From Macrotis lagotis (Eukaryota; Chordata; Mammalia; Peramelemorphia; Peramelidae), in assembly GCF_037893015.1 (NCBI RefSeq), contig NC_133666.1, forward strand, positions 568,806,389 to 568,870,388: a DNA stretch of 64,000 bases. The letters are read 5' to 3'. The position numbers were made by a program, and so were the translations under genes. Positions 34,371 through 45,865 of the stretch are shown in pieces. Numbering within the stretch: position 1 is the stretch's first letter; each line of letters opens with the position of its first letter. Under the pieces are notes generated by a model, which made no database searches, had not been told where the DNA came from, and saw only the letters and a program-made list of their open reading frames with translations.

Positions 34371-34464
34371 GTTGTGGCAAAATTCTAGAACTATCAGATA
34401 AAAGAAAAAAATCCTACGTTGTGGCAAAATTCTAGAACTATCAGATAAAAGAAGAAAATCCTAC
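34371..34464 (+). repeat. 47-bp tandem duplication in L1E ORF1
   Basis: Two adjacent units, 34371-34417 and 34418-34464, differ at one base. The unit starts gttgtggcaaaattc. Length 47 is not a multiple of three, so it shifts the frame. Confidence 0.92.
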
Positions 34465-35279
34465 AAGCAACCAGAAAGAAACAATTTAATATCAAGGAGC
34501 TACAGTAAGAATCACGCAGGACCTGGCTGCATCAACAATAAGGGATCGAAGGGCCTGGAATGAGATATTTTGATAAGCAAGGGAGCTTGGAATGCAGCCA
34601 AGAATCTCCTTTCCAGCAAAGCTGAGCCTTCTCTTCCAGGGAAAAAGATGGATATTTAAGGAAATGGAAGAATACCAAAAATTCCTGATGAAAATATCAG
34701 AGCTAAATAGAAAATTTGGACATCAAACAGGAGGTTGAAGAGACACATTAAAAGGTAAAAAGAAAAAAAAAGGGGGTGGTAAAAGGAAAAAAATGCTGTC
34801 CAGTAAGCTGAAAATGGCTATATCCCAGCATGGGGAAAAAGATTCTCATAAATCCTGAGAATTGTAACTCTAACAGAAAGAATATACCTAGGCAGAAATG
34901 ATGGACATTCATAATCTATCCATCAGACTGCTATCTAAAGTGATGTAACTGGATTTAACCCCACTTGGGAGAAAGACTCTAATACCTACCAAGAATTTTA
35001 ACTCTATTAGATAGAACATACTGAACTAGAAGTGATAGACTCTCAGAATTTTCTAAGACTGAGAGATAATTTCAAAAAAGCACTACCTCCTTAAAAAAGG
35101 GGGAAAGGAAAGAGACAGGACGAGGGAGGGGATTGAATGGGGTAAATCTCATTACACTAAGAGATACAAAAAACCTATGGTAATAGAGGGGAAGAAGGGA
35201 GCAGATGAGAAACACCTGAATCTTCTCATCAGACTTGTCTTAAAGTCAACCTACAGATACTCATTTAACTTATAAAACA

Positions 35280-35420
35280 TCTAACCTTTCAAGTATTAAA
35301 AGGGGAAAAGGGGAGGGGGGATGGAGAAAGGGAAGGGGAGTGGGGGGAAACAGGGGAAATAACAAAAGGAAGGGAAGGAAAAAGGGAAAAAAAGGGAAAA
35401 GGGAAAGAAAGGGGAGCAGT
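35280..35420 (+). repeat. Polypurine tract before L1E ORF2
   Basis: About 140 bases almost only A and G, with many GGGG runs, immediately upstream of the ORF2 start region. Shorter versions occupy the same place in other copies (12770-12845, 17285-17350, and as polypyrimidine near 1020-1110). Confidence 0.85.
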
Positions 35421-38400
35421 GATATAGGAGGGCAAACACAGCAAAGTGGATTAAAAACCAGAATCCTACAATATGCTGCTTACAAGAAATTCATTTGAAG
35501 CAGAGAAATACATAGAGACTAAAGGGAAAAGGTTGGAGCAAAATATATTTTGCTTCAGCTGAAGTAAAAAAAAGCAGGGATAGCAATCTTTATCTCAGAC
35601 AAAGCAGTATCAAAAATAGATAGTGTTAAAAGAGATAAGGAAGGAAACTTTATCCTCCTAAAATGTACCATAGCCAATAAAGTTATGTCAATACTGAATA
35701 TAAATGCACCACTGGGACAGCACCCAAATTCTTACAGGAGAAGCTGAAAGAACTACAGGAAGACATAGACAGCAAAATTCTACTAGTGGAAGACCTCAAC
35801 CTCCTGCTCTCAGATCTAGATAAATCGAATCATAAAAGAAACATGAAAGAAGTTAAGGAGGTAAATAGATTGTTAGAAAAATTAGATATGGTAGACATAT
35901 GCAGGAAATGGAAAGGGGATAGAAAGGAATATACCTTTTTCTCTGCAGTACATGGAACTTATACAAAAATTGACCATGCACTAGGACATAGAAACCTAAT
36001 GATTAACTGCAGGAAGGCAGAAATAGTGAATACATCTTTCTCAAATCACAATGCAATAAAAGTCATACACAATATTGGGCCAAGGAGATATAGAGCTAGA
36101 ACAAATTGGAAACTGAATAACCTCATTTTAAAAATGTGTGGACCAAAAAACAAATTATAGAAAGAATTAACCATTTTATCCTAGAGAATGATAATAATGA
36201 AATAACATACTAAAACCTATGGGATTCATTCAAAGCGACTCTCAAGGGATATATTATAGCTCTAAATGCTTATGTGAATGAATTGGAGAAAGAGGAAATC
36301 AATGAACTAAACATGCAACTAAAAAAATTACAGAAAGAACAAATCAAAAAACCAAATTAAATGCCAAATTAGAAATTCTAAAAATTAAAGGAGAAATCAA
36401 TAAAATTGAAAGCAAAAAAACGATTGAATTAATGAATAAAACCAAAAGTTGGTATTATGAAAAAAACAATAAAATTAATAAACCTCTGGTCAATTTGATT
36501 AAGAAAAAGAAAGAAGAAAACCAAATTGCTAGTATCATAGATGAAAAAGATGAAATCACCACCAATGAGGAAATTAAAGTAATAATTCGAAATTATTTTG
36601 CCCAGCTCTATGCCAATAAATTTGATAATCTAAGTGAAATGGATGAATATTTACAAAAATATAAGTTGCCCAGGTTAAATGAAGAAGAGATTAAATACTT
36701 AAACAACCCTATCTCAGAAAAAGAAATCCAACAAGCCATCATTGAACTTTCTAAGAAAAAATCTCCAGGGCCTGATGGATTCACAAAGGAATTCTACCAA
36801 ACATTTTGGGAACAATTAGCTCCAATTCCATATAAATCTTTGGAAAAATAGGGAAAGATGGAACTCTGCCTAACTCTTTCTATGAAAAACATATGGTGCT
36901 GTTACCTAAACCAAGAAGAGTTAAAACAGAGAAAGAAAATTATAGAACTATTTCCCTGATGAATATAGATGGAAAAATCTTAAATAAAATCTTAGCAAAA
37001 TGATTAAAAGAAGTTATCACTAGGATAATATATTATGATCTAGTAGGATTTATTCCAGGAATGCAAGGTTGGTTCAATATTAGGAAAACTGTAAGTATAC
37101 TCAATTATATCAACAACAAACCAATCAGAAATCATATGATCATACAGATGCTGAAAAAGCTTTTGACAAAATATGGCGTTCATTCCTACTAAAAAGACTA
37201 GAGAGTGTAGGAATAAATGGATTGTTCCTTAGAATAATTAGCAGTACCTATCTGAAACCATCAACAAGTATTATATTCAATGGGGAGAGGCTAGAGGCAT
37301 TCTCAATAGGATCATGGGTGAAACAAGGATGTCGATTATCACCAATCCTATTCAATATTGTATTAGAAATGTTAGCATCAGCAATTAGAGAAGAAAAAGA
37401 AATTGAAGGAATTAGAATTGGGAAGGAAGAGACAAAACTCTCCCTCTTTGCAGATGACATGTTAATCTACCTAGAGAATAACAAAAAATCATACAAAACA
37501 TGACTGGAAACAATTAGCAATTTTAGCAAAGTTGCAGGTTATAAAATAAACCCTCTTAAATCCTCAACTTTTCTATATGTGTCTAGCAAGATACAGCAGG
37601 AAGAGCTAGAAAGAGAAATCCCATTCAAAGTAACTGCAGACAATATAATATACTTGGGAGTCTATTTGCCAAGACAGACTCAGAATCTTTTTGAAAACAA
37701 TAATAAAACACTTCTCACACAAATTAAATCAGATTTAAATAACTGGGCAAATATCAACTGCTCATGGATAGGTAGAGCTAATATAATAAAAATGACAATT
37801 CTACCAAAACTAAACTATCTGTTTAGTGCCCTACCAATCAAAATTCCAAAAAATTACTTTAATGAGTTAGAAAAAATTGTAAGTAAATTCATATGGAGAA
37901 ATAAAAAGTCAAGAATTGCCAGGAGCTTAATGAAAAAAAAAGTGCAAAAGAAGGTGGCTTAGCCCTACCTGATCTAAAATTATATTATAAAGCATCAGTC
38001 ATCAAAACTGCTTGGTATGGGCTAAGAAATAGAGTGGTGGAACAGTAGAATAGGCTAGGTATAAAAGCAGGAGATGATTATAGTAATCTGCTGTTTGATA
38101 AACCCAAAGAGTTCAGCCATTGGGATAAAAACAGCTTCTTTGATAAAATCTACTGGGATAATTGGAAGTTAGTATGGAAGAAATTTAGATTAGACCAATA
38201 CCTAACACCCTTTACCGAGATAAGATCCAAATGGTTACAGGATTTAGATATATAAAACAATACTATAAGCAAATTAGAAGATCAAGGACTGTTAGATCTA
38301 TGGAAAGGGGAGAAGTTTATGACCAAGGAAGAGTTGGAGAACATCAGCAAAAACCAATTAGATGATTTTGATTACATTAAATTAAAAAGCTTTTACACAG

Positions 38401-38906
38401 ATAAAAGCACTGTAAACAAGATCAAAAGAAATGTAGTACTCTGGGAAACAATCTTTACAATTAATGATTATGAGAAAGGACTCATTTCTAAAATATACAG
38501 AGAACTGTGTCATATTTTCAAAACAAAAACCATTCCCAATTGACAAATGGTCAAGGGATATGCAAAGCCAATTTACACATGAGGATATCAAAGCAATCCA
38601 TAGCCATATGAAAAAATGTTCTAAAACATTAATTATTAGAGAAACGCAAATTAAAGCTTCTCTGAGGTACAACCTCATACCTGTCAGATTGGCCAATATG
38701 ACCAGAAAAGATAATGATCATTGTTGGAAGCTCTGGGTCAAATCTGGGATACTATTACACTGGTGGTTGAGCTGTGACCTCATATGTGGGGGTCCAGCCT
38801 CCGCGGGGTCCTTGAAACTTAACAGGAGGGATAGAGTCAGCGAAATGAGTTGAGTCAACAAGTGGGTAAAGGCAGGAGCAGGTTGACTGACTGTCAGCTG
38901 CTTAGA

Positions 38907-38918
38907 TTTATTTTTATA
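38907..38918 (-). promoter_or_regulatory. Overlapping TATA box and AATAAA in the LTR
   Basis: On the minus strand the text reads TATAAAAATAAA: a TATA-like box running directly into a polyadenylation hexamer. This supports the minus orientation of the LTR. Activity is not shown. Confidence 0.5.
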
Positions 38919-39505
38919 GTCTTAGAATCATATGAAACAAGCAAACTAAAATCATTTCCTTGGTTACAAAAGTATACAATTTTCATCATTAATCACATAG
39001 TTCATATGGCTACAAATTTGATGATGTAGTGGTTACAAGTGGGATTATCAATCATGTAATTAATTTTCTTGTCCATGCTCAGACCGTGATGACCTCAACC
39101 TGCCTGTTGCCTAGTTTGTTGCTGCATAGTAAAGTTATTGATTAAACAGAACTTTCCTTAGAATAATCTTTGATATAAATTGTTTAATGGAATGCTTCTA
39201 TGTTTTGTACCGCATATGTAATGTTTTCAATATGCTCCCTTGACAACATATAGTGAGGGTAGCTATGTTTGTCCACCTGTCCGTTGACCCCTTCAATAAC
39301 TAATTTTCCTTTCAGCCCTTGTTGGTAGACACTACAGTTTCTATGACTTTTTATTCTTTGCCAATAAACTAAGGCTGTTAACATATTGGTTACCTATACT
39401 AACTATTCTCTCACCATCTTTATCATATATTCCTGTGTATGATAAGGGGGGAAACCTGCTAATTTCCTTGGAATTCTATCTGACCCATCTTGTATCTGGT
39501 TTCCC

Positions 39506-39506
39506 T

Positions 39507-39571
<65 letters not shown>
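39506..39571. repeat. (TA)n microsatellite in LTR
   Basis: Uninterrupted AT dinucleotides after ccctatac, within the presumed U3 of the LTR. Confidence 0.95.
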
Positions 39572-39574
<3 letters not shown>

Positions 39575-39803
39575 TGACATCTCCCTGGAACTCCCATTGC
39601 TGTGTCTTCCAAAGATTTCATAATGCTGAAGCCTTTTTTTATGTCTCAGGGAGAGGCAGTCCTGTTAAATTTGGACAAAGTTCACAATCTGTTTTATTCA
39701 AGGAATTTCTCTGAAATCCTTCCTTTATAGTCATCCCACTATTAGGATCAGTAAGTTTTGCAATCAATAATAGAAGTATAAATATGGGTATACATGGAAT
39801 CCC

Positions 39804-39889
<86 letters not shown>

Positions 39890-39909
39890 TATATATAGAT
39901 ATATATAGA
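39804..39909. repeat. (TA)n microsatellite in LTR, second tract
   Basis: TATG units, then about 70 bases of TA, then three ATAGATAT-type units. It lies about 230 bases from the first TA tract, in the same LTR. Confidence 0.95.
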
Positions 39910-41261
39910 TTGAAGAAGGAAATGTTGTTCCATCAGGCAGTGTGACTGCCCTGAGTTTTCCTGCTGTGACTGTGTCAAACAGCTTAGAGACCCTGGCTCC
40001 CAACACTCATACAACATTTCTGGAGGGCTATTTGGAACTACACTGAAAGGGCAACAAAAATGTGCATACCCTTTGATCCAGCAATACCACTACTGGGTCT
40101 ATATCCTGAAGAGATGATGAAAAAGGGTAACAACATCATTTGTACAAAGATATTTTAGCAGCCCTGTTTGTGGTGGCAAAGAATTGGAAATCAAGTAAAT
40201 GTCCTTCAATTGGGGAATGGCTTAGCAAACTGTGGTGTATGTATGTCATGGAACACTTTTGTTTTATTAGAAACCAGGAGGGATTTGCATGAACTGATGC
40301 TGAGTGAGATGAGCAGAACCAGGAAAACACTGTATACCCTAACAGCAACATGGGGGTGATGATCAAACTTGATGGACTTGCTCATACCATCAGTGCAACC
40401 ATCAGGAACAATTTTGGGCTATCTGCAAAGGAGAGTGCCATCTGTATCCAGATAAGGAAATGTGGAGTTTCAACAAAGTTCAAGGACTATTCCCTTTAAT
40501 TTAGGGGGAAAAAACAGATATCTTATTGTCTGATCTTGTTACCTCTTAAACTTCTTGTCTCTTCTTTAAGGATATGACTTCTCTCTCATCACACCCAATT
40601 TGGATCAAGGTATGACATGGAAACAAAGTAAAGACTGACAGATTGCTTTCCGTGTGGGGGAAGGAAGTAAGATTGGGGGGAAAATTGTAAAACTCATGAA
40701 ATATCTTTAATAAAAATAAATTTAAAAAATAAATCATGCTCAGTTAGACTTCAGAAAATCACGGAATGACTTACGTGGACTAATGCTGAGTAAAGTGGAA
40801 AGAAACAGAGCATTGTACAAATTAAAATCATTGTATGATGACCAAATATGATGAATTTGCTTTTCTCAGCATAACAAATATCAAAAACTATGCTAAAAGC
40901 CTTGTAATGGGAAATAATATCTATATCGAGATAAAGAACTATGGAGCCTGAATGAAGACTAAAATATATTATTTTTAGTTTTTAAACTATGTTCAAGAAA
41001 TTTCCATATAAATCATGTTGTGAAAGGAGTATCAGAACAGAAAGGAAGAAAAACCATGTGAGGAAAAAACATTAAACATGAAACAGTTATACATGAATAA
41101 CCTATCTAACATTACTTACTTTCAAAGGAAGGAGTCAGGCAAAGGAGAAAAAGAGAAAACATGAAACTCAAAAACCTCTAAAAATGTTTGTTGGAAACTC
41201 CCTTTGTATGTTGTTCAAAAACTAAATAAATTTATTCAAACAAAAAGGAGAGATGAAAAGC

Positions 41262-42050
41262 AGATTTTTTCCCTGATTAAAAAGCAAAGGTTCTGGAACT
41301 ATGCTTAAAAAGCAATAAAATTAATCACTCATTTTCACTCAGCAATAAAAATACTAGACATACCCAAAAGAAATCATAAAAATTGAAAAAAAAACCTCCC
41401 CATGTTCAAAAATATTTATTGAAGCTCTTTTTTTGTAGTGTCAAAGAAATGGAAATTGAGGGCATGTCCATCAGTTTTGAAATAGCTAAACCAGTTATGG
41501 TATATGAATATTTTGGTTTAATATTGTTCTATAAGAAACCACAAATGTTGGGACTTTAGAAAAGCATGGAAATAATTACATGAACTGATGTCGAGTGATG
41601 TGAGCAGAGCTAAGAGAATATTGTAAATATTAATAACATTGTGAGTTGATCAACTATAATAGTATCACCTCACAGAAGTTCAAAGATCTAGGACAATGCA
41701 GGGTGTCCTATTTAGGACACTGTCATTCATATTTAGAGGAAAAAACAAAACAAACAAAACATCCCACAGAATCTGAATGAATGCTATGTTCACTTTTTAA
41801 AAAAATCTATGTTCTTCTTTCTCATTCCATTTTCTTTCTTTTCCTTTAGTTCTAATTTCTCATAAACAGAATGACTAATATGTACATATGTTAAAAATAA
41901 ATGCACATGACCAATTTTTGCCAAGAGGAAGAGAGTGGAAAATGAGGAAGTAGAAAAATGTGCAAATTACAAATATGAAAATAGAGGAATGTTGAAAATC
42001 TTCCATAATACAAAAGTGGAAAAATAAAATAAACTATCAATTAAAAATGT
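41262..42050 (+). mobile_element. 5'-truncated LINE-1 3' end
   Basis: Starts at the ORF2 C-terminal codons (WNYA.KAIKLITHFHSA-like, 41305-41345), continues with FKNIY.SSFFVVSKKWKLR (about 41405-41460) and YXLMSSDVSRAKRIL (about 41580-41620), then the 3'UTR. The end lies near ttaaaaatgtaaac at 42050. Broken by frameshifts. Confidence 0.7.
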
Positions 42051-43220
42051 AAACTAAATCCAAAAATTTTATTAATAAAAGCAAAGGGCAGCATAAGAAT
42101 TATATCTCTGGCTTATTATTTCTTGTTATTGTTGCTTTTTAACACAACTATTCCAATAATCATCAAAATCCTCTATTTTCTTTCATCTAAAATAACATAA
42201 GAAAAATAAAATTAGTGATCAAATAAGTCCCTTATCACATCTCTTTTCTTTTTTTCACAAATATCTTAGCAATAAAGAAAATGTTATAGCATCCTCCTCA
42301 GTGGAATTAATTTTCTTTTTCTTTGCTTGAAAGTTAGTAGTTTAGTAAACTAAACTACTATTTAGACAACTTATTGAAAAAATTCCATTTTTGTTTTTGA
42401 ACCAAAAGTTTTACGTTAAAGTGTGTAAAATATAAACACAATATATTAATATTACCCAGATATTACCAAAAACACGTGAGTAGTACTTGTCCCATTCCAT
42501 TTTTCCCCAGGATTATCTGTTCTAATGATTACTAATTGTGATAAAGGTTTTTAGATTGAGGGTTGAAAATTCTCAATAGGAAAAAAAAGTGATCTTAATT
42601 CCATATTTTATAACATGAAAAATAGATATAAAATGTGCTTTCTCATGTGAAGTCTAGCATTAAAATCCCACTATAGTATTTTTACTAACCAACATTTTTA
42701 TGATACCATTTCCATTATACACATTATTTATGTAATAAATGGTTTTTAATCATGTCAACCTGTCAGATGGAAAACTAAATTAATCACAATTAGATATAAA
42801 GTTATCTTAACAGGAAAGTTTTGATGAATGGAAATAACTTTAAGTCATTATTCCCAAATTTATCTGAATGATAGTTAATTCACAATTTTATACTTTTGCC
42901 AATATTGCGATTATTTCCTTAGATTTTCAGCAATATAAGTTAACCAAGGATTGCAACTTAGATTTGCAAAATGAATTTTGTTTTTATCTCCTCCTTTTAT
43001 ATAAAAGTAGAAATGAAACATTAAATCTATTTTAACACAATACTAGCAAAATATTTTTAAACAGAAAAAAATTTTTCCAACTATTCTTTAATATCTGAAT
43101 CATCTTAGTTAAAGTGAATAATTGATGAAGCCATTTTATTTAAAAGCAACACTTGAATTGTATGCAGAAAGGCCATCTATTGTCTCATTATCTTTTACCT
43201 ATTTGTGTCCTTGTATTTGT

Positions 43221-43262
43221 GTTTGTGTGTGTGTGTGTGTGTGTATGTGTGTATTTGTGTGT
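43221..43262. repeat. (TG)n microsatellite
   Basis: TG dinucleotides with a TATG interruption. Confidence 0.9.
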
Positions 43263-43712
43263 GAATGTGAATGATTAATCAATGAAACTCTTTTATGTCC
43301 CTGGTATAACCTGATTAAAAAATAGTGAAGCAAGTCGGGGCATGGTGACCTTGTAATAAAACACTAATATATTGGGAACCTAGCCAGTCTCTGATGAAGA
43401 GGGGAGTGTTTACTGCAGTTTGGCCAGTCTTGAAAATGCACCCTCTTTCCCTGTTATCTGGAGCAGAAACAACCCTCCTGGGAGCCTTCTGATTCAGGCT
43501 GTGAAAGTGATTGTTTGAAAACTAGGGTTCCCCAGCATGATGTTTCAAAATTGGAACTTCTGGGATAGCCTTGTTTGATTGGTAAAACCTTTTAATTACG
43601 TTTGGTAAAGTTTCCTATCTCTTTCATTATCTTATTTGTAATTGTTAATCTTACAGTCCTCTCAAGAATCAGTAGTTATTGTTCTTGCAAGTTTTCTTTG
43701 ACTTTACATTTG

Positions 43713-43734
43713 TAATAATAATAATAATAATAAC
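43713..43734. repeat. (ATA)n microsatellite
   Basis: Seven ATA units in the island of non-L1 DNA. Confidence 0.9.
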
Positions 43735-43821
43735 AACACTCATAAAATTTTTCATGTTTTTTCCCTTTTTGGAGTGTGTCTTACCGTAGATGTGAACTAA
43801 ATCCATTAAATAAATAGTATG

Positions 43822-43823
<2 letters not shown>

Positions 43824-43876
<53 letters not shown>
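43824..43876. repeat. (TG)n microsatellite
   Basis: About 26 pure TG units. Confidence 0.95.
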
Positions 43877-43877
<1 letters not shown>

Positions 43878-43984
43878 GCTTGAAAATGTGACTACACAGT
43901 TATCTCCATGAATTATGGTGGTCTTCTTCATATCTTACAATAGAAGCTGTACTAGCTATAGCAAGAGCAACAAAACACCTGCAA

Positions 43985-44460
43985 TTGATAAAGTGATTTA
44001 CATGTTTCAAAGGACTTCACACACATTATATTATGTAAATCTCATAAAATTTGTACGAGATAAATAGTTTAACTATGATGATGACAAATAAGGAGGAATG
44101 GGAGCAAGAGGAGAAATGATTTATTTTTGGATAGGTAGAATCTAACTAGCAATTCATTAGGAAAGTGAGTAACTTTAATGAGCACCTTTTTTATATAAAG
44201 GCAGATCAATAACTTATAGTCTAAGATTTAGTCAGTTGTCCTGAGATCTATTAAAGTGGCTCACACAATGTTATACAGATGATATATATTAGAAGCAAGA
44301 CTTAAACCTTAATCTTGTTGATGCTGAGGCTAATTTTCTTTCCTATATGCTATATTCCTATTTAGCATTTTAATGCAATATATCATAATTATGTTTATTA
44401 TATTCTTTTGTTTTAGGTGCCTTACATATATTATTTCATTTGAAATTCCCTTCAAGTCAA
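43985..44460 (+). mobile_element. MIR/THER-like SINE remnants
   Basis: aaagtgatttacatg...cacacattatattatgtaaatctcataaaatttgtacgagata (43990-44065) resembles the MIR core. gttgtcctgag...tcacacaatgttatacagatgatatat and the following 80 bases (44235-44335) resemble its 3' half (cacacagctag...gatttgaac..tgactcc). gtgccttacatatattatttcattt (44418) looks like a third piece. Highly diverged. Confidence 0.45.
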
Positions 44461-45712
44461 AACAAAAAGGAGCAGTCAGTCACAGTATCACTCTAAATCC
44501 TACTAGACTTTCCTTTTATTAATCAACAATATGTGCAGGTGAAGATTTCTGCTCCAGTTTACCAGTCTTGTGGATAAATCAAAATCATCAATTTAATGAC
44601 TGTGTCCATCTTAATCTAAAATGCAGGAATCCCTAAAAGTGATATTAGAAGGATCTCATAAATCAAACTAATACTCAAAATGAAATAAGTGATCTCCTTT
44701 ATAGTTCTGTTGCTTTGTTTTGTTTGAATCACTGGCTTCTCTCAATAATTTCAAAACTTAGACACATCACACATTTTCTCCTTGGAAAAAAAGGTTAAAT
44801 ATTTATGGACTACATCTAACTAAATAATTCATTAATTACTTTAGAAATATCTAGTTCAAAAATGACAATATAGCCAATAAAATATTTTCAGTTTTCTTAC
44901 GGCACCCTAATTCACAGAGAAAAATATAAAGATAGTATCAACTGGCCAAGAGGCCTAGAAGCATTTCCAATCATGAATCTATATTAAGCATGGAAGTAAG
45001 ATTTCTCAGGGAGCACCAAGAAATCTGAAGCCAAAGAAAAGGAGTTTGAAGCTTAGTCTGAATCTTTTGAATATTCTTTTTGCTCTGAGGCTCTGCTTAA
45101 AGAAAGGGAAGAGCTTGCCTGGAGAAGCAGAAAGTACTTTTAAAAGAGCATATTGATGTTTAAAAGAAAATAAGAATTTCCTTAATTCTTCTTATGAATA
45201 TTCTCTGGCCTAGGTCACCATCATTTCCATAGGTAAGGTGGCCTTTTTGTTTCTAATTTGATAGTAGGATAGAGAAGAATTATGACTTAGTCTAATATAG
45301 AAAAAGTAGGTAGGGATGATTTTCAAAGAGAAAGGTCTTCTGATAAAGTGGAGGACCAACAGAAATATATCTTGTGATTATTTGATATTTTCAATCCAGA
45401 CCACTCAAAGAGCATAACTTGCTGTTGATTAATCAATCATTGTTAGTTCACCTATGAAAAAAAGAGAACAATCTGAACATCTATCAAGCTAACCATTGTG
45501 CAAAATAAACATCTAATATTAGCTGTACATAGAATATGGGTCAGGTCTATGTGAATATTGCTAGGATTTTTATAATTGACCTTTGTCCTGAGGTGGTCAA
45601 ATATTTAACCCAACTCATTGCACTTTTTTATAACTGTTATATTTGATATGGAATAATAAAGAGAAATAAATTTTATGAATTAGTAAAAATCTGGTTGAGA
45701 AAGCAATTTTCC

Positions 45713-45865
45713 CTTTTTTTTACTTTTTTTGCAAGGCAATGAAGTTAAGTGACTGACCCAAGGTCAACTAGCTAAGTAAGAATTATGTGTCTTAGACTGA
45801 ATTTGAACTCAGGGCCTCCTGACTCCAGGGTCAGTGCTGTAACCACTCCACAACCTAACTGCTCT
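45713..45865 (-). mobile_element. WSINE1-like SINE, diverged
   Basis: Reverse-oriented: T-rich tail, tgcaaggcaatgaagttaagtgac, diverged core, caacctaactgctct at the head end. More diverged than the other copies. Confidence 0.75.

Larger units (their letters stand above)
33529..34750 (+). pseudogene. L1E ORF1, decayed, with coiled-coil repeats
   Basis: ATG at 33529 starts MKKGQQKGGSIEKFLEGGN and stays open for 44 codons before a stop. Other frames then continue with five repeats of a 42-base unit coding a 14-residue coiled-coil block (IGQIQNENKSLTS type), then EGRIDR-like and GLPETFY-like RNA-binding region (34150-34220), DIMEQGGKVVIERIHR (34280-34330), and a C-terminal domain (REKDGYLRKWK, 34640-34680). 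A 47-base tandem duplication (34371-34464) adds another frameshift. Confidence 0.75.
38785..40005 (-). mobile_element. Solo LTR of an endogenous retrovirus, betaretrovirus-like
   Basis: A 1221-base segment inserted in L1E ORF2, flanked by ctcata at 38779-38784 and 40006-40011; the L1 text reads straight through if the segment and one copy are removed. Read on the minus strand it starts TGTTGGGAGCC and ends GGACCCCCACA, the TG...CA ends of an LTR. A TATA-like TATAAAAA and an AATAAA polyadenylation signal overlap at 38907-38918 (minus), leaving about 120 bases to the LTR end, a plausible short R-U5. A 6-bp target duplication is typical of class II (beta-like) elements. There is no internal viral region, so this is the solo LTR left by recombination. 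Orientation and class are inferred. Confidence 0.75.
35430..40360 (+). pseudogene. L1E ORF2 (endonuclease, reverse transcriptase, C-terminal domain), broken
   Basis: ORF2 protein nicks target DNA and reverse transcribes L1 RNA. Open blocks: endonuclease 35786-36160 (VEDLNLLLSDLDKS, YTFFSAVHGTYTKIDHALGH, and SNHNAIK in place of the usual SDH); RT lead-in 36432-36851 ([25 protein letters not shown]); RT core 37222-37503 ([31 protein letters not shown] at 37447); thumb 37579-37962 (CSWIGRANIIKMTILPKLNY); then 38319-38543 and 38464-38853. The LTR then interrupts at the Cys-rich C-terminus, and the end lies at 40020-40360 (LMLSEMSRTRKTLYTL). Stops, frameshifts and the loss of one Cys of the CCHC-like motif (HCWKLWVK) show it is inactive. 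Confidence 0.88.
32742..40730 (+). mobile_element. L1E: full-length younger-type LINE-1 with a solo LTR inserted
   Basis: About 6.76 kb of L1 plus 1.23 kb of LTR and its duplicated target. Order: 5'UTR 32742-33528, ORF1 33529-34750, inter-ORF to 35430 with a polypurine tract, ORF2 35430-40360, 3'UTR to 40730 with taataaaaataaa at the end. aaatcatg at 32734-32741 and 40731-40738 is the target duplication, and L1F text continues on both sides. Divergence looks lower than in L1A-D, but ORF1 has many stops and ORF2 is in at least seven frame-separated blocks. Confidence 0.88.
31118..41245 (+). mobile_element. L1F: 5'-truncated LINE-1, split by L1E
   Basis: Begins at the FADD equivalent (GDMIVYYRT near 31130), covers the RT thumb and C-terminal region (31247-31534 open for 95 codons, including YLGIKFPRQTQKYMD) and reaches 32741, where L1E interrupts. 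It resumes at 40739 with the last ORF2 codons and a 3'UTR ending at about 41245 near an A-rich tail. The two halves join at the same point of the family text (kkScSdf, between aagaaatcatg and ctcagttagac). Confidence 0.75.
42051..45712. other. Island of non-L1 DNA, no gene recognised
   Basis: The longest stretch with no L1 in the middle of the window. It holds two TG microsatellites, an ATA tract and MIR-like remnants (43985-44460). A relatively GC-rich block at about 43330-43560 has no ORF of note. I see no exon structure, RNA gene or convincing promoter. Confidence 0.45.

Noticed and set aside
39748..40017. Open frames coding long Tyr-Ile repeats
   Set aside because: They are translations of a TA microsatellite within the LTR.
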